The notes beneath the pieces are model-generated. The model saw nothing but the letters and a program-made list of their open reading frames with translations, was not told where the DNA came from and searched no databases. Shown one piece after another: positions 1 to 8,336 of a stretch of DNA of 64,000 bases (positions within the stretch are counted from its first letter, which is position 1; every line of letters begins with the position of its first letter). This DNA is from Streptomyces longispororuber (GTDB lineage Bacteria > Actinomycetota > Actinomycetes > Streptomycetales > Streptomycetaceae). The stretch is from the NCBI RefSeq assembly GCF_024448165.1, contig NZ_JAMOLN010000028.1, positions 1 to 64,000 of the forward strand, written 5' to 3'. A program made the position numbers and the translations under genes.

Positions 1-728
1 CGACCGGCATCGCCACCGGATACGTCACCATCGCGCTGGTCGTCGCCGTCTCCGCGCTGCTCTCCGTACTGCTGGCGCGGGTCGGCCACACGCCGCAGCC
101 TCGCCTCCTCGCCGCCTGGCCGCAGGAGCTGCCGCTGCCGCCCGCGGCACTGGGCGCCGGACTGCTGGGCGCCTTCGCCTTCGGTGACGAGTTCCGCCAC
201 CCCGCGCTCGCCGCCGACCGGGGGACCGTCCCGCGCCGCCTGGGGCTTCTCGCGGCCAAACTGGTCGTCGGCGCGGCGACCGCCGTCCTCATGGCCGCCC
301 TCGTGGTCGGCTGCGATGCCGCGCTGCTCCACCTCGTATACGGACAGGAACTCACACAAGTTCCCGCCGACTGGCTTTCGCAGAGCGCGAGTTGGCTCGC
401 TCTGGTCGTCGGGTGCGCATGGGCGGGCATTCTCGCCTCAGGAGTGTTCCGGTCGATGACGGCCGGACTGGCCGCCGTGGTGGCCGTTCCCGTCGTCATC
501 GTGCCGCTCGTACAGAAGGCCTTGGAGGGTCCATCTGTGCGAACGGCGGCCGGGCTTCCCGCCCGCCTGCGTGATCTTGCCCTGGTGCACTGGCCGTTCG
601 GCGCGGAGCGGTTCGTGGCCGCCGGAGTGCGGATGATCGCCCAACCCGTGGGGGGAGCGCTGATGTTGTCCCTCAGTGCTCTGCTCTGCGCATATCTGTT
701 CATGCTGCTGCGTCCCAGGGTGCGGTGA
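1..728 (+). CDS. Partial ABC-2-type transporter permease (C-terminal part)
   Basis: The gene starts before the window. The open frame runs from base 3 to the TGA at 726-728 and encodes about 241 residues. What is visible is an integral membrane protein with at least four to five hydrophobic segments. The phrase GDEFRHPALAADRGTVPRRL near residue 60 resembles the cytoplasmic segment of ABC-2 permeases (EFR.G....TL..PRR), just before a helix that begins with LLAAK. The family exports drugs, lipids or polysaccharides with a partner ATPase; that partner is not visible here and would lie upstream. The substrate cannot be told. The family assignment is inferred from this motif and the membrane topology, so it is moderate. 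Confidence 0.6.
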   Translation, partial: TGIATGYVTIALVVAVSALLSVLLARVGHTPQPRLLAAWPQELPLPPAALGAGLLGAFAFGDEFRHPALAADRGTVPRRLGLLAAKLVVGAATAVLMAALVVGCDAALLHLVYGQELTQVPADWLSQSASWLALVVGCAWAGILASGVFRSMTAGLAAVVAVPVVIVPLVQKALEGPSVRTAAGLPARLRDLALVHWPFGAERFVAAGVRMIAQPVGGALMLSLSALLCAYLFMLLRPRVR

Positions 729-790
729 CGCGCGCTCTGCGCCTTCTGGTTCGCCGTCGCCCACAACTCCCTCTGGAACGCCCATTTCTT

Positions 791-798
791 TCCGATAA
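791..798 (+). promoter_or_regulatory. Possible sigma-WhiG -10 element upstream of whiH
   Basis: TCCGATAA lies about 95 nt before the whiH start. It differs in one base from the GCCGATAA -10 box of flagellar/WhiG-type sigma factors. whiH is a known WhiG target in Streptomyces. No clear TAAA -35 box is visible at the expected distance, so this is only a candidate. Nothing else was recognised in bases 729-891. Confidence 0.4.
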
Positions 799-891
799 GG
801 CGTCAATGGGCGCGAGAGGGGAGATCACCCTTTCGTGTGCTTTTCACCAAAGACCTCAAGGGAGTTGAGGGCGACGCCGACAACACATTCC

Positions 892-1776
892 GTGAGTACC
901 CTTGCGCACACCATGATGACCGCCGCCCGCTCCGCCGACTCAGGCCTCGCAGGACCGGGCGAACTCGACCGCTACCCCTACGCGGAGTCGGCCGCCGACC
1001 GCGTCGGCCCCTCCGTCTGGGACAGCACCGACCAGGATCTGGGCCGGGTGAGCCGACGAGCCGCGGGCAGCCGGGGCCGCGGTCTGCACGGTCAACTCGT
1101 CCAGCAGTTGGGGCAGATGATCGTCTCGGGCGACCTGGGCGCCGACCGCCCGCTGGTGCCGGAGGAGATCGGCCAGCGCTTCGAGGTGTCCCGGACCGTC
1201 GTCCGCGAGTCGCTGCGCGTCCTGGAGGCCAAGGGCCTGGTCAGCGCCCGACCGAACGTGGGCACGCGCGTGCGCCCGGTCAGCGACTGGAACCTTCTTG
1301 ACCCGGACATCATCGAGTGGCGCGCCTTCGGGCCGCAGCGCGACGACCAGCGCCGCGAGCTGAGTGAGCTGCGCTGGACCATCGAGCCGCTCGCCGCCCG
1401 GCTCGCCGCGGGCCACGGCCGCGAGGACGTGCAGCAGCGCCTTGCCGACATGGTCGAGATCATGGGGCACGCCCTCGCGCAGGGGGACTCGATCACGTTC
1501 TCCCGCGCCGACGCGGAGTTCCACTCGCTGCTCATCCAGCTCGCCAGCAACCGCATGCTGGAGCACCTCTCCGGCATCGTGTCCGCCGCCCTCCAGGTCT
1601 CCGGCGGCCCCGTCACCGGCTGCGACCGCCCGAACGAGACGGCGGTGGCGCACCACGCCCGGATCGTCGACGCGCTCGCGGCCGGTGACGGCACCGGCGC
1701 CGAGGCCGCCATGCGGCAGCTGCTCACCGTCCACCCCGAGGTGGAGCGCGTGGTGCCGGCCCCCCGCGAGCACTGA
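892..1776 (+). CDS. whiH: WhiH, GntR-family sporulation regulator
   Basis: The 294-residue protein has an N-terminal winged helix typical of the GntR/FadR family. Residues around 63-130 read GLHGQLVQQLGQMIVSGDL, then RFEVSRTVVRESLRVLEAKG and PNVGTRVRPV. An all-helical FCD/FadR effector domain with H-rich helices follows to the C-terminus. WhiH acts in aerial hyphae: it is needed for sporulation septation and represses its own promoter. I chose the GTG at 892 because the protein then begins VSTLAHTMM, as I recall for WhiH; the longer open frame from 835 and the internal ATGs at 913 and 916 are alternatives. The position directly upstream of hrdB is the conserved Streptomyces arrangement. The effector ligand is unknown. 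Confidence 0.9.
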   Translation: MSTLAHTMMTAARSADSGLAGPGELDRYPYAESAADRVGPSVWDSTDQDLGRVSRRAAGSRGRGLHGQLVQQLGQMIVSGDLGADRPLVPEEIGQRFEVSRTVVRESLRVLEAKGLVSARPNVGTRVRPVSDWNLLDPDIIEWRAFGPQRDDQRRELSELRWTIEPLAARLAAGHGREDVQQRLADMVEIMGHALAQGDSITFSRADAEFHSLLIQLASNRMLEHLSGIVSAALQVSGGPVTGCDRPNETAVAHHARIVDALAAGDGTGAEAAMRQLLTVHPEVERVVPAPREH

Positions 1777-2045
1777 CCGCGCCGAGGCCGCCGCGGAGCG
1801 AGGAAGTACGAACCTGATGTCGCCGGACGGCGCCCTCTCATGTGCTCTGTGCATGTGTAGGCGGGCGCTGTCCGGCGACTCGGTCGTACACGGTCTCTCG
1901 CGATGTCCCTGGACGTGATGTCCCCGAAGGTTTCGTGCGCGGGTTCGCCGGGTGATCAGGATGAGCCCCCGCTGTGACCGACTCTGCCCGTATCCATCTG
2001 CTTTTGACCGCTTACGGGGTGTGACTCGGGCCACGCAGATTGGGC

Positions 2046-2072
2046 GTAACGCTCCTCGGGGCAGCGCGATGA
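2046..2072 (+). promoter_or_regulatory. Candidate ECF (SigD/ShbA-type) promoter of hrdB
   Basis: GTAACG at 2046-2051 and CGATGA at 2067-2072 are separated by 15 nt. They match the GTAACG...CGAT signature of mycobacterial SigD promoters. ShbA, the Streptomyces SigD homologue, is known to drive hrdB. Transcription would start near 2080 and leave a leader of about 160 nt before the GTG. The whole gap 1777-2238 holds no gene; apart from this promoter and the ribosome binding site GAGAGG at 2227-2232 I recognise nothing in it. Confidence 0.55.
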
Positions 2073-2238
2073 CCTAAGAGGTGACAGCCGAGGAGGGAAT
2101 ACAGCAGCCGCTTGCGGCGCTGTCCATCTCCCCGGTCCCCGCCCGCGCCGCCGGCCCATCCCCAAGTCGGCGGACGTCGGCTCCGGTCCACTGTGGACGG
2201 GGCCGGAAGCCGTTTTCCAACGTTCCGAGAGGTTGTTC

Positions 2239-3774
2239 GTGTCGGCCAGCACATCCCGTACGCTCCCGCCGGAGATCGCCGAGTCCGTCTCTGTCATGGC
2301 GCTCATTGAGCGGGGAAAGGCTGATGGCCAGATCGCCGGCGATGACGTACGCCGTGCGTTCGAAGCCGACCAGATTCCGGCCACTCAGTGGAAGAACGTT
2401 CTGCGCAGCCTCAACCAGATCCTCGAGGAAGAGGGTGTGACGCTGATGGTCAGTGCCGCTGAGCCCAAGCGTCCCCGAAAGAGCGTCGCAGCCAAGAGTC
2501 CGGCCAAGCGCACCGCCACCAAGACTGTCGCGGCCAAGACGGTCACCGCCAAGAAGGTCGCTGCCACGACCGCCCCCGAGCCGACGGTCGCCGAGGCCGC
2601 CGACGAGGAGACCGCGCCTGCCAGGAAGGCCGCGGCGAAGAAGACGACGGCCAAGAAGGCCACCGCGAAGAAGACGACGGCCAAGAAGACCGCCGCCAAG
2701 AAGACCGGGTCCAAGAAGGACGACGAGCTTCTCGACGACGAGGCGACCGAGGAGACCCCCGCAGCCGCCAAGGGCGGCGACGAGGAGACCCCCGAGGGCC
2801 AGGGCTTCGTCCTGTCCGACGAGGACGAGGACGACGCGCCGGCCCAGCAGGTCGCCGCCGCCGGTGCCACCGCCGACCCGGTCAAGGACTACCTCAAGCA
2901 GATCGGCAAGGTCCCGCTGCTCAACGCCGAGCAGGAGGTCGAGCTCGCCAAGCGCATCGAGGCCGGTCTGTTCGCCGAGGACAAGCTGGCCAACGCCGAC
3001 AAGCTCGCCCCCAAGCTCAAGCGCGAGCTGGAGATCATCGCCGAGGACGGCCGCCGCGCCAAGAACCACCTCCTGGAGGCCAACCTCCGTCTGGTGGTCT
3101 CCCTGGCCAAGCGCTACACCGGCCGCGGCATGCTCTTCCTGGACCTCATCCAGGAGGGCAACCTCGGTCTGATCCGCGCGGTCGAGAAGTTCGACTACAC
3201 CAAGGGCTACAAGTTCTCCACGTACGCCACCTGGTGGATCCGTCAGGCGATCACCCGCGCCATGGCCGACCAGGCCCGCACCATCCGTATCCCGGTGCAC
3301 ATGGTCGAGGTCATCAACAAGCTCGCGCGCGTGCAGCGCCAGATGCTCCAGGACCTGGGCCGCGAGCCCACCCCGGAGGAGCTGGCCAAGGAACTCGACA
3401 TGACCCCGGAGAAGGTCATCGAGGTCCAGAAGTACGGCCGCGAGCCCATCTCCCTGCACACCCCGCTGGGCGAGGACGGCGACAGCGAGTTCGGTGACCT
3501 CATCGAGGACTCCGAGGCCGTCGTCCCGGCCGACGCGGTGAGCTTCACGCTCCTCCAGGAGCAGCTGCACTCCGTGCTCGACACCCTGTCCGAGCGCGAG
3601 GCGGGCGTCGTCTCCATGCGATTCGGCCTCACCGACGGTCAGCCGAAGACCCTGGACGAGATCGGCAAGGTCTACGGCGTGACGCGCGAGCGCATCCGTC
3701 AGATCGAGTCCAAGACGATGTCGAAGCTGCGTCACCCGTCGCGCTCCCAGGTGCTGCGCGACTACCTCGACTAG
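2239..3774 (+). CDS. hrdB: Principal RNA polymerase sigma factor HrdB
   Basis: This is the housekeeping group-1 sigma-70 factor (511 residues, the length I recall for S. coelicolor HrdB). It directs RNA polymerase to most vegetative promoters. Visible regions in order are: region 1.1-like acidic and lysine/alanine-rich N-terminus; a [16 protein letters not shown] repeat at about 130-160; region 1.2 ([16 protein letters not shown]); region 2 with the -10 binding core [20 protein letters not shown] and [20 protein letters not shown]; region 3; and region 4 with the helix-turn-helix [20 protein letters not shown], ending [10 protein letters not shown]. The GTG at 2239 is preceded by GAGAGG at 6 nt, better than the TTG at 2233. 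The N-terminal basic repeat varies between species. Confidence 0.97.
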   Translation: MSASTSRTLPPEIAESVSVMALIERGKADGQIAGDDVRRAFEADQIPATQWKNVLRSLNQILEEEGVTLMVSAAEPKRPRKSVAAKSPAKRTATKTVAAKTVTAKKVAATTAPEPTVAEAADEETAPARKAAAKKTTAKKATAKKTTAKKTAAKKTGSKKDDELLDDEATEETPAAAKGGDEETPEGQGFVLSDEDEDDAPAQQVAAAGATADPVKDYLKQIGKVPLLNAEQEVELAKRIEAGLFAEDKLANADKLAPKLKRELEIIAEDGRRAKNHLLEANLRLVVSLAKRYTGRGMLFLDLIQEGNLGLIRAVEKFDYTKGYKFSTYATWWIRQAITRAMADQARTIRIPVHMVEVINKLARVQRQMLQDLGREPTPEELAKELDMTPEKVIEVQKYGREPISLHTPLGEDGDSEFGDLIEDSEAVVPADAVSFTLLQEQLHSVLDTLSEREAGVVSMRFGLTDGQPKTLDEIGKVYGVTRERIRQIESKTMSKLRHPSRSQVLRDYLD

Positions 3775-3795
3775 TCGCAGCCGCTGTACGGCCGC

Positions 3796-3842
3796 CAGAA
3801 GGCCCGGCACGCCCCGTCCGCGGGGATGTGCCGGGCCTTCTG
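3796..3842 (+). terminator. Terminator after hrdB
   Basis: There is a perfect 15-bp inverted repeat: CAGAAGGCCCGGCAC at 3796-3810 pairs with 3828-3842 across a 17-nt loop. It starts 21 nt after the hrdB stop. There is no T tract, as is usual in Streptomyces. Confidence 0.85.
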
Positions 3843-3936
3843 CGTACGCGCCTGTGAGCGGATCCTCGCGGTGCGTACGGGGCGGTGTTGAATCACTCTG
3901 GGTGTGCCCTAGCAACCGAGAGTGAGGAGACCCCGC

Positions 3937-4767
3937 ATGCGTCGTCCCTTCGCGAGCGCGCTGACCGCGCCGCTGACCGCGCTCGCCGCGGCTGTCGTGG
4001 TTCCGCTGGCCTCGCCGTCGCCCGCAGTCGCGGACGACGTGGTCATCGGCGGCCGTCAGGTACAGGCCTCCCAGAGTCCGTGGGCGGTGGCGCTCTCCAG
4101 CCGTGACCGGTTCGGGGGTACGCGCGCGGGACAGTTCTGCGGCGGCGTGGTCGTCTCCCGGACGACGGTCCTCACCGCGGCGCACTGCATGAGCGAGGAC
4201 GTGCTCGGCGCGCCGCCCGGTCACGTGCGCGACCTCAAGGTGATCGCGGGCCGCAGCGACCTACGGGCTTCGGAGGGCGCCGAGATCCCGGTCCGTGACG
4301 CATGGGTCAATCCCGACTACGACAGCGGCACGAACTCCGGTGATGTGGCGGTCCTCACACTGTCCACGCCGCTGCCTGGGGGATACGTGATCTCGATGGC
4401 CGACGAGGGCGACCCCGCGTACCGGCCCGGAACGGAGGCCGCCGTCTACGGATGGGGCGACACGACGGGCGCGGGCGACTACGCGCGCACGCTGCACGCC
4501 GCGCAGGTCCAGGTGCTCCCCGACGGCGTGTGTGAGCAGGCGTATCCCGGCAGCTCGGACGGGCGGTACCTGCCGTCATCGATGCTGTGCGCCGGCGAGC
4601 CGAACGGCGGCAGGGACGCCTGCCAGGGAGACAGCGGCGGGCCGCTCGTCGCCCAGGGCAGGCTGATCGGCCTGGTGTCCTGGGGGAGCGGCTGCGGACG
4701 CGCGGGCAGCCCCGGCGTCTACACCCGGGTCTCGGACGCGCTGAGGGTGCTGCGGCAGCACGGCTGA
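3937..4767 (+). CDS. Secreted trypsin-like serine protease (S1 family)
   Basis: The 276-residue chymotrypsin-fold protease has a signal peptide: MRRPF, then a hydrophobic stretch to about residue 30, with likely cleavage after AVA (residue 32). The mature enzyme would begin near VIGGRQV, which resembles the IVGG neo-N-terminus of activated trypsins, so a short propeptide may be removed. The catalytic triad is His83 in LTAAHC, Asp136 in GDVAVL and Ser233 in GDSGGP. Paired cysteines around AAHC, C-x-AG and CQGDSGG fit the family disulfides. Asp227, in RDACQGDSGGP, suggests cleavage after Lys/Arg. The ATG at 3937 is used because AGTGAGGAGA lies 6-15 nt upstream. It is transcribed alone between two terminators. 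Confidence 0.92.
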   Translation: MRRPFASALTAPLTALAAAVVVPLASPSPAVADDVVIGGRQVQASQSPWAVALSSRDRFGGTRAGQFCGGVVVSRTTVLTAAHCMSEDVLGAPPGHVRDLKVIAGRSDLRASEGAEIPVRDAWVNPDYDSGTNSGDVAVLTLSTPLPGGYVISMADEGDPAYRPGTEAAVYGWGDTTGAGDYARTLHAAQVQVLPDGVCEQAYPGSSDGRYLPSSMLCAGEPNGGRDACQGDSGGPLVAQGRLIGLVSWGSGCGRAGSPGVYTRVSDALRVLRQHG

Positions 4768-4789
4768 GGTCTCGGGCGGATACGAGGAC

Positions 4790-4821
4790 GGGCGGCCGCC
4801 CCTGTGCGGGGGCGGCCGCCC
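4790..4821. terminator. Terminator between convergent genes
   Basis: A 13-bp perfect stem (GGGCGGCCGCCCC at 4790-4802 with 4809-4821) closes a 6-nt loop. It lies between the protease gene and the convergent small gene on the minus strand and could serve both. Confidence 0.8.
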
Positions 4822-4867
4822 GGTCACCGGCCTGATGCCGGAGCTGGCTCGTCGTGGATGCGAGGCG

Positions 4868-5098
4868 TCAGCGTTCCTCGGTCTCGGCATTTGCCGGAAC
4901 GGCGGTGAGCCGCTCCGTCTCGTCCTGTATCTCAGCGGCGATCTTCTTGAGTTCCGGCTCGAACTTGCGACCGTGGTGGGCGCAGAAGAGCAGTTCACCA
5001 CCGCTGATCAGGACGACGCGCAGGTATGCCTGGGCGCCGCAACGGTCACAGCGGTCAGCGGCCGTCAGCGGGCTCGCGGGGGTCAGAACAGTAGTCAC
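4868..5098 (-). CDS. Small zinc-motif protein (DUF7455-like)
   Basis: This 76-residue acidic protein is common in actinobacteria. The core CDRCGAQAYLRVVL, followed by GGELLFCAHHGRKFEP, holds two Cys/His pairs (CxxC and CxxH) that could bind one zinc ion; the C-terminal third is a charged helix. I recall this family as DUF7455, with no assigned function. The start is the GTG whose complement is at 5096-5098, with AGAGGCGAC just upstream. It is divergent from parE across a 439-bp gap. A role in nucleic-acid or protein binding is only a guess from the zinc motif. Confidence 0.75.
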   Translation of the reverse strand: MTTVLTPASPLTAADRCDRCGAQAYLRVVLISGGELLFCAHHGRKFEPELKKIAAEIQDETERLTAVPANAETEER

Positions 5099-5537
5099 GT
5101 CGCCTCTTCTCTAGCTCGACGAGCTGTCGTACCAGGGTCAACATCCAACCAGGCCGAAAACGTTCCCGCTCGCGGCTTTTCCTCGAAAAATTTCTCCGAG
5201 GCCGGCTGGGTGCTGCCGGGTGGCGGCGAATGTGCCGTATTGCGTCTCTTACGTGTCTTACGGGTTCGCGCGTTCCGTCAGGTCGGTCCTCCGGCTGGGT
5301 TGCCGGTTGTTCATGAGGACGTGCCCGGAGCCTAAATGGTTCATGCCTGGAAGGGAACGTGATGTGTGCTTCACTCCATCGAGGGATCGAACACGCATAC
5401 GACCCTGGACTAGTCTGGGCTGAGGTGAGGGTGGCGTTACAACGGCTCTACCAGGCCTCGGTACCCTCTCACCGGCGACCGACGCCGGCCCTTTACCCAC
5501 AAGGGCCCCATCTGAAATTCAGCGAGGAGCGAACCGC
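5099..5537. other. Long divergent intergenic region upstream of parE
   Basis: The 439-bp gap contains no convincing gene. It should hold the promoters of the small zinc-motif gene (minus) and of parE (plus). TAGTCT at 5411-5416 fits a vegetative -10 box (TAnnnT) but lacks a good -35. GGTGAGGGT near 5423 and ACCCTCTCACC near 5462 form an imperfect inverted repeat in the parE leader. The parE ribosome binding site GAGGAGC lies near 5524-5530. Confidence 0.4.
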
Positions 5538-7661
5538 GTGACCGCCGAAACGTCCGTGCCGTCCACAGCGCTGCTGACCGGAGCAGACCGGGACGGTTCC
5601 AACTACACCGCGCGGCACCTGCTCGTCCTCGAGGGGCTTGAAGCCGTACGCAAGCGTCCGGGCATGTACATCGGCTCGACCGACAGTCGCGGTCTGATGC
5701 ACTGCCTCTGGGAGATCATCGACAACTCCGTCGACGAAGCCCTCGGGGGCTACTGCGACAACATCGAGGTGATCCTGCACGACGACGGCTCCGTCGAGGT
5801 GCGGGACAACGGCCGCGGCATCCCCGTGGACGTCGAGCCCAAGACCGGCCTCTCCGGAGTCGAGGTCGTCATGACCAAGCTCCACGCGGGCGGCAAGTTC
5901 GGAGGCGGCTCGTACGCGGCCTCCGGCGGTCTGCACGGCGTGGGCGCCTCCGTGGTGAACGCGCTGTCGGCGCGCCTCGACGTCGAGGTGGACCGCAACG
6001 GACACACGCATGCCATCAGCTTCCGTCGTGGCGTTCCCGGTGCTTTCTCCAAGCCCGGACCGGACGCCCCGTTCGACCCCTCGGCGCGACTGAGCAAGGT
6101 CAAGAAGGTCCCGAAGAACCGGCTGGGCACCCGCGTCCGCTACTGGGCGGACCGGCAGATCTTCCTCAAGGACGCGAGGCTCTCCCTGGAGAACCTCCAC
6201 CAGCGTGCCCGCCAGACCGCCTTCCTGGTGCCCGGCCTGACCATCGTCGTGCGCGACGAGTTCGGTCTCGGCGAAGGGGGCAGCAAGGGCGAGGAGTCCT
6301 TCCGCTTCGACGGCGGCATCAGCGAGTTCTGCGAGTACCTGGCGCAGGACAAGGCGGTCTGCGACGTCCTCCGCCTGACGGGGCAGGGCACCTTCAAGGA
6401 GACCGTCCCCGTCCTCGACGACCACGGCCAGATGACACCGACCGAGGTCACCCGCGAGCTCGGCGTCGACGTCGCGCTGCGCTGGGGCACCGGCTACGAC
6501 ACGAACATCAGGTCGTTCGTGAACATCATCGCCACGCCCAAGGGCGGTACCCACGTCACGGGCTTCGAGCGCTCGCTCACGAAGACGATGAACGAGGTGC
6601 TGCGCTCCCAGAAGCTGCTGCGCGTCGCCGAGGACGACATCGTCAAGGACGACGCCCTGGAAGGCCTCACGGCTGTCGTCACGGTGCGCCTGGCGGAGCC
6701 GCAGTTCGAGGGCCAGACCAAGGAGGTCCTCGGTACCTCGGCGGCCAACAGGATCGTGGCCACCGTGGTCGCCAAGGAGCTCAAGGCGTTCCTGACCTCC
6801 ACCAAGCGGGACGCCAAGGCGCAGGCCCGGGCCGTCATGGAGAAGGCTGTCGCCGCGGCCCGCACCCGCATCGCGGCCCGCCAGCACAAGGACGCGCAGC
6901 GTCGCAAGACGGCCCTGGAGTCGTCGTCCCTGCCCGCGAAGCTCGCGGACTGCCGCAGCGACGACGTGGAGCGCAGCGAGCTCTTCATCGTCGAGGGTGA
7001 CTCCGCCCTCGGCACGGCCAAGCTCGCCCGGAACTCCGAGTTCCAGGCGCTCCTGCCGATCCGCGGCAAGATCCTCAACGTTCAGAAGTCGTCCGTCTCG
7101 GACATGCTGAAGAACGTCGAGTGCGGCGCGATCATCCAGGTCATAGGAGCCGGGTCCGGCCGGACCTTCGACATCGACGCGGCCCGTTACGGCAAGATCA
7201 TTCTGCTGGTCGACGCCGATGTCGACGGTGCGCACATCCGCTGCCTGCTCCTGACGCTGTTCCAGCGCTACATGCGGCCCATGGTCGAGGCGGGGCGCGT
7301 CTTCGCCGCCGTCCCGCCCCTGCACCGCATCGAGCTGGTCCAGCCGAAGAAGGGCCAGGACAAGTACGTCTACACGTACTCGGACCGCGAGCTGCGGGAG
7401 ACGCTGCTCGAGTTCCAGCGCAAGGGCGTGCGCTACAAGGACTCGATCCAGCGCTACAAGGGCCTGGGCGAGATGGACGCGGACCAGCTGGCGGAGACCA
7501 CGATGGACCCGCGTCACCGCACGCTGCGCCGGATCAACATCGGCGAGCTGGACGCGGCGGAGCAGGTCTTCGACCTGCTGATGGGCAACGACGTGGCGCC
7601 GCGCAAGGAGTTCATCAGCAGCTCCGCGGCCACGCTCGACCGCTCGCGCATCGACGCGTAG
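5538..7661 (+). CDS. parE: DNA topoisomerase IV subunit B (ParE)
   Basis: The 707-residue GyrB/ParE ATPase subunit has the GHKL ATP-binding domain (EIIDNSVDEAL, DNGRGIPV, GGLHGVGASVVNALS) in the first 200 residues. A transducer domain follows, then the TOPRIM domain with FIVEGDSALGTAKLAR and the metal site DADVDGAHIR, and a C-terminal MDADQLAETTMDP segment. With ParC it decatenates daughter chromosomes. I call ParE rather than GyrB because its apparent partner ParC is 13 kb away in the same window and the pair is the well-known second type II topoisomerase of Streptomyces; GyrB proper is normally near oriC. The GTG at 5538 follows GAGGAGCGAACCGC. Two terminators follow the gene. Confidence 0.92.
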   Translation: MTAETSVPSTALLTGADRDGSNYTARHLLVLEGLEAVRKRPGMYIGSTDSRGLMHCLWEIIDNSVDEALGGYCDNIEVILHDDGSVEVRDNGRGIPVDVEPKTGLSGVEVVMTKLHAGGKFGGGSYAASGGLHGVGASVVNALSARLDVEVDRNGHTHAISFRRGVPGAFSKPGPDAPFDPSARLSKVKKVPKNRLGTRVRYWADRQIFLKDARLSLENLHQRARQTAFLVPGLTIVVRDEFGLGEGGSKGEESFRFDGGISEFCEYLAQDKAVCDVLRLTGQGTFKETVPVLDDHGQMTPTEVTRELGVDVALRWGTGYDTNIRSFVNIIATPKGGTHVTGFERSLTKTMNEVLRSQKLLRVAEDDIVKDDALEGLTAVVTVRLAEPQFEGQTKEVLGTSAANRIVATVVAKELKAFLTSTKRDAKAQARAVMEKAVAAARTRIAARQHKDAQRRKTALESSSLPAKLADCRSDDVERSELFIVEGDSALGTAKLARNSEFQALLPIRGKILNVQKSSVSDMLKNVECGAIIQVIGAGSGRTFDIDAARYGKIILLVDADVDGAHIRCLLLTLFQRYMRPMVEAGRVFAAVPPLHRIELVQPKKGQDKYVYTYSDRELRETLLEFQRKGVRYKDSIQRYKGLGEMDADQLAETTMDPRHRTLRRINIGELDAAEQVFDLLMGNDVAPRKEFISSSAATLDRSRIDA

Positions 7662-7666
7662 CAGCC

Positions 7667-7690
7667 GGGCCGTGCCGCGGGGCACGGCCC
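7667..7690 (+). terminator. Terminator after parE (first hairpin)
   Basis: The stem is 10 bp perfect, GGGCCGTGCC at 7667-7676 with 7681-7690, around a GCGG loop, 5 nt after the parE stop. Confidence 0.75.
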
Positions 7691-7694
7691 GCCC

Positions 7695-7726
7695 CGGTCG
7701 GCTCCACCCCTGGGTGGAGCCGACCG
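7695..7726 (+). terminator. Terminator after parE (second hairpin)
   Basis: There is a 15-bp perfect inverted repeat, CGGTCGGCTCCACCC at 7695-7709 with 7712-7726. It lies directly behind the first hairpin, making a tandem terminator. Confidence 0.75.
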
Positions 7727-7829
7727 ATCCACCTCGGATCCACCTCCGCTCCGATCTCCTGACCTGCTCATTTCCGTAGCGTCGAAGGCGTTGGACCACT
7801 TCGCTCCCGACCGCTCCACGGAGGCAGTC

Positions 7830-8336
7830 ATGTCCGGGCTCCCCACCGCACTGGTGATCGTTGCCGTCGTCGCGCTCGTCCTGGTGCGCCAGTTCAGGAC
7901 GGAGCGGTTGTCGCAGGACCGCAAGTGGTGGCTGCTGCCCGCGATCCTCGCCGTCCTCGCCGTCAAGGACGGCTCCTTGACGGACCCGCACCACGTGGCG
8001 ACCTCGGTCGTCCTGCTCACCGTCGAGCTCCTGGTGAGCGTTGGCATCGGGATCGGCTGGGGCCTCACCACACGCGTCTGGGCGGACGAGCACGGCGATG
8101 TGTGGACCAAGGGCACCCTCGCCACGGCCGGCGCCTGGCTCGGCGGCATCGCGGCCCGCGGCTCCGTCGTCGGGATCGGCCTGGCGATGGGCGTCCACCT
8201 GGGCACGTCGAGCCTCATGCTGGGCTTCGCCGTCTCGCTCCTGATCCGCTCCGGTCTGGTGATGCTCAAGGCCAACGGCGAGCGTCCGGCGTACGTTGGA
8301 GCTGCCGCGCAGCCGACGTGGGAGGCCCGCAGGTGA
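7830..8336 (+). CDS. Four-to-five-helix membrane protein (DUF1453-like)
   Basis: The 168-residue integral membrane protein has hydrophobic helices at about 5-20, 34-46, 54-72, 92-108 and 117-143. The pattern (LPTALVIVAVVALVLVRQF, then WWLLPAILAVLAV) resembles the DUF1453/CcdC-like family of small membrane proteins. The ATG at 7830 follows GGAGG at 7 nt. Its stop overlaps the GTG of the following sensor kinase by 4 bp, so the two are translationally coupled. The protein may therefore contribute to signal sensing by that kinase; this is inference from gene order only. It also sits 100 bp behind the parE terminators and begins a new transcription unit. Confidence 0.75.
   Translation: MSGLPTALVIVAVVALVLVRQFRTERLSQDRKWWLLPAILAVLAVKDGSLTDPHHVATSVVLLTVELLVSVGIGIGWGLTTRVWADEHGDVWTKGTLATAGAWLGGIAARGSVVGIGLAMGVHLGTSSLMLGFAVSLLIRSGLVMLKANGERPAYVGAAAQPTWEARR

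Noticed and set aside
2630..2710. The AAG/GCC-rich repeat in the hrdB N-terminus considered as a separate repeat element
   Set aside because: It encodes the known Lys/Ala-rich variable segment of HrdB ([12 protein letters not shown]) and needs no other explanation.
2074..4224. A long open frame on the minus strand across hrdB
   Set aside because: It is the antisense shadow of a high-GC gene: residues are dominated by Leu/Gly/Arg/Asp repeats and hrdB is certain in the other direction.
5493..8198. A 900-codon minus-strand open frame across parE
   Set aside because: High third-position GC keeps the reverse frame open; no motif is visible and parE is unambiguous.
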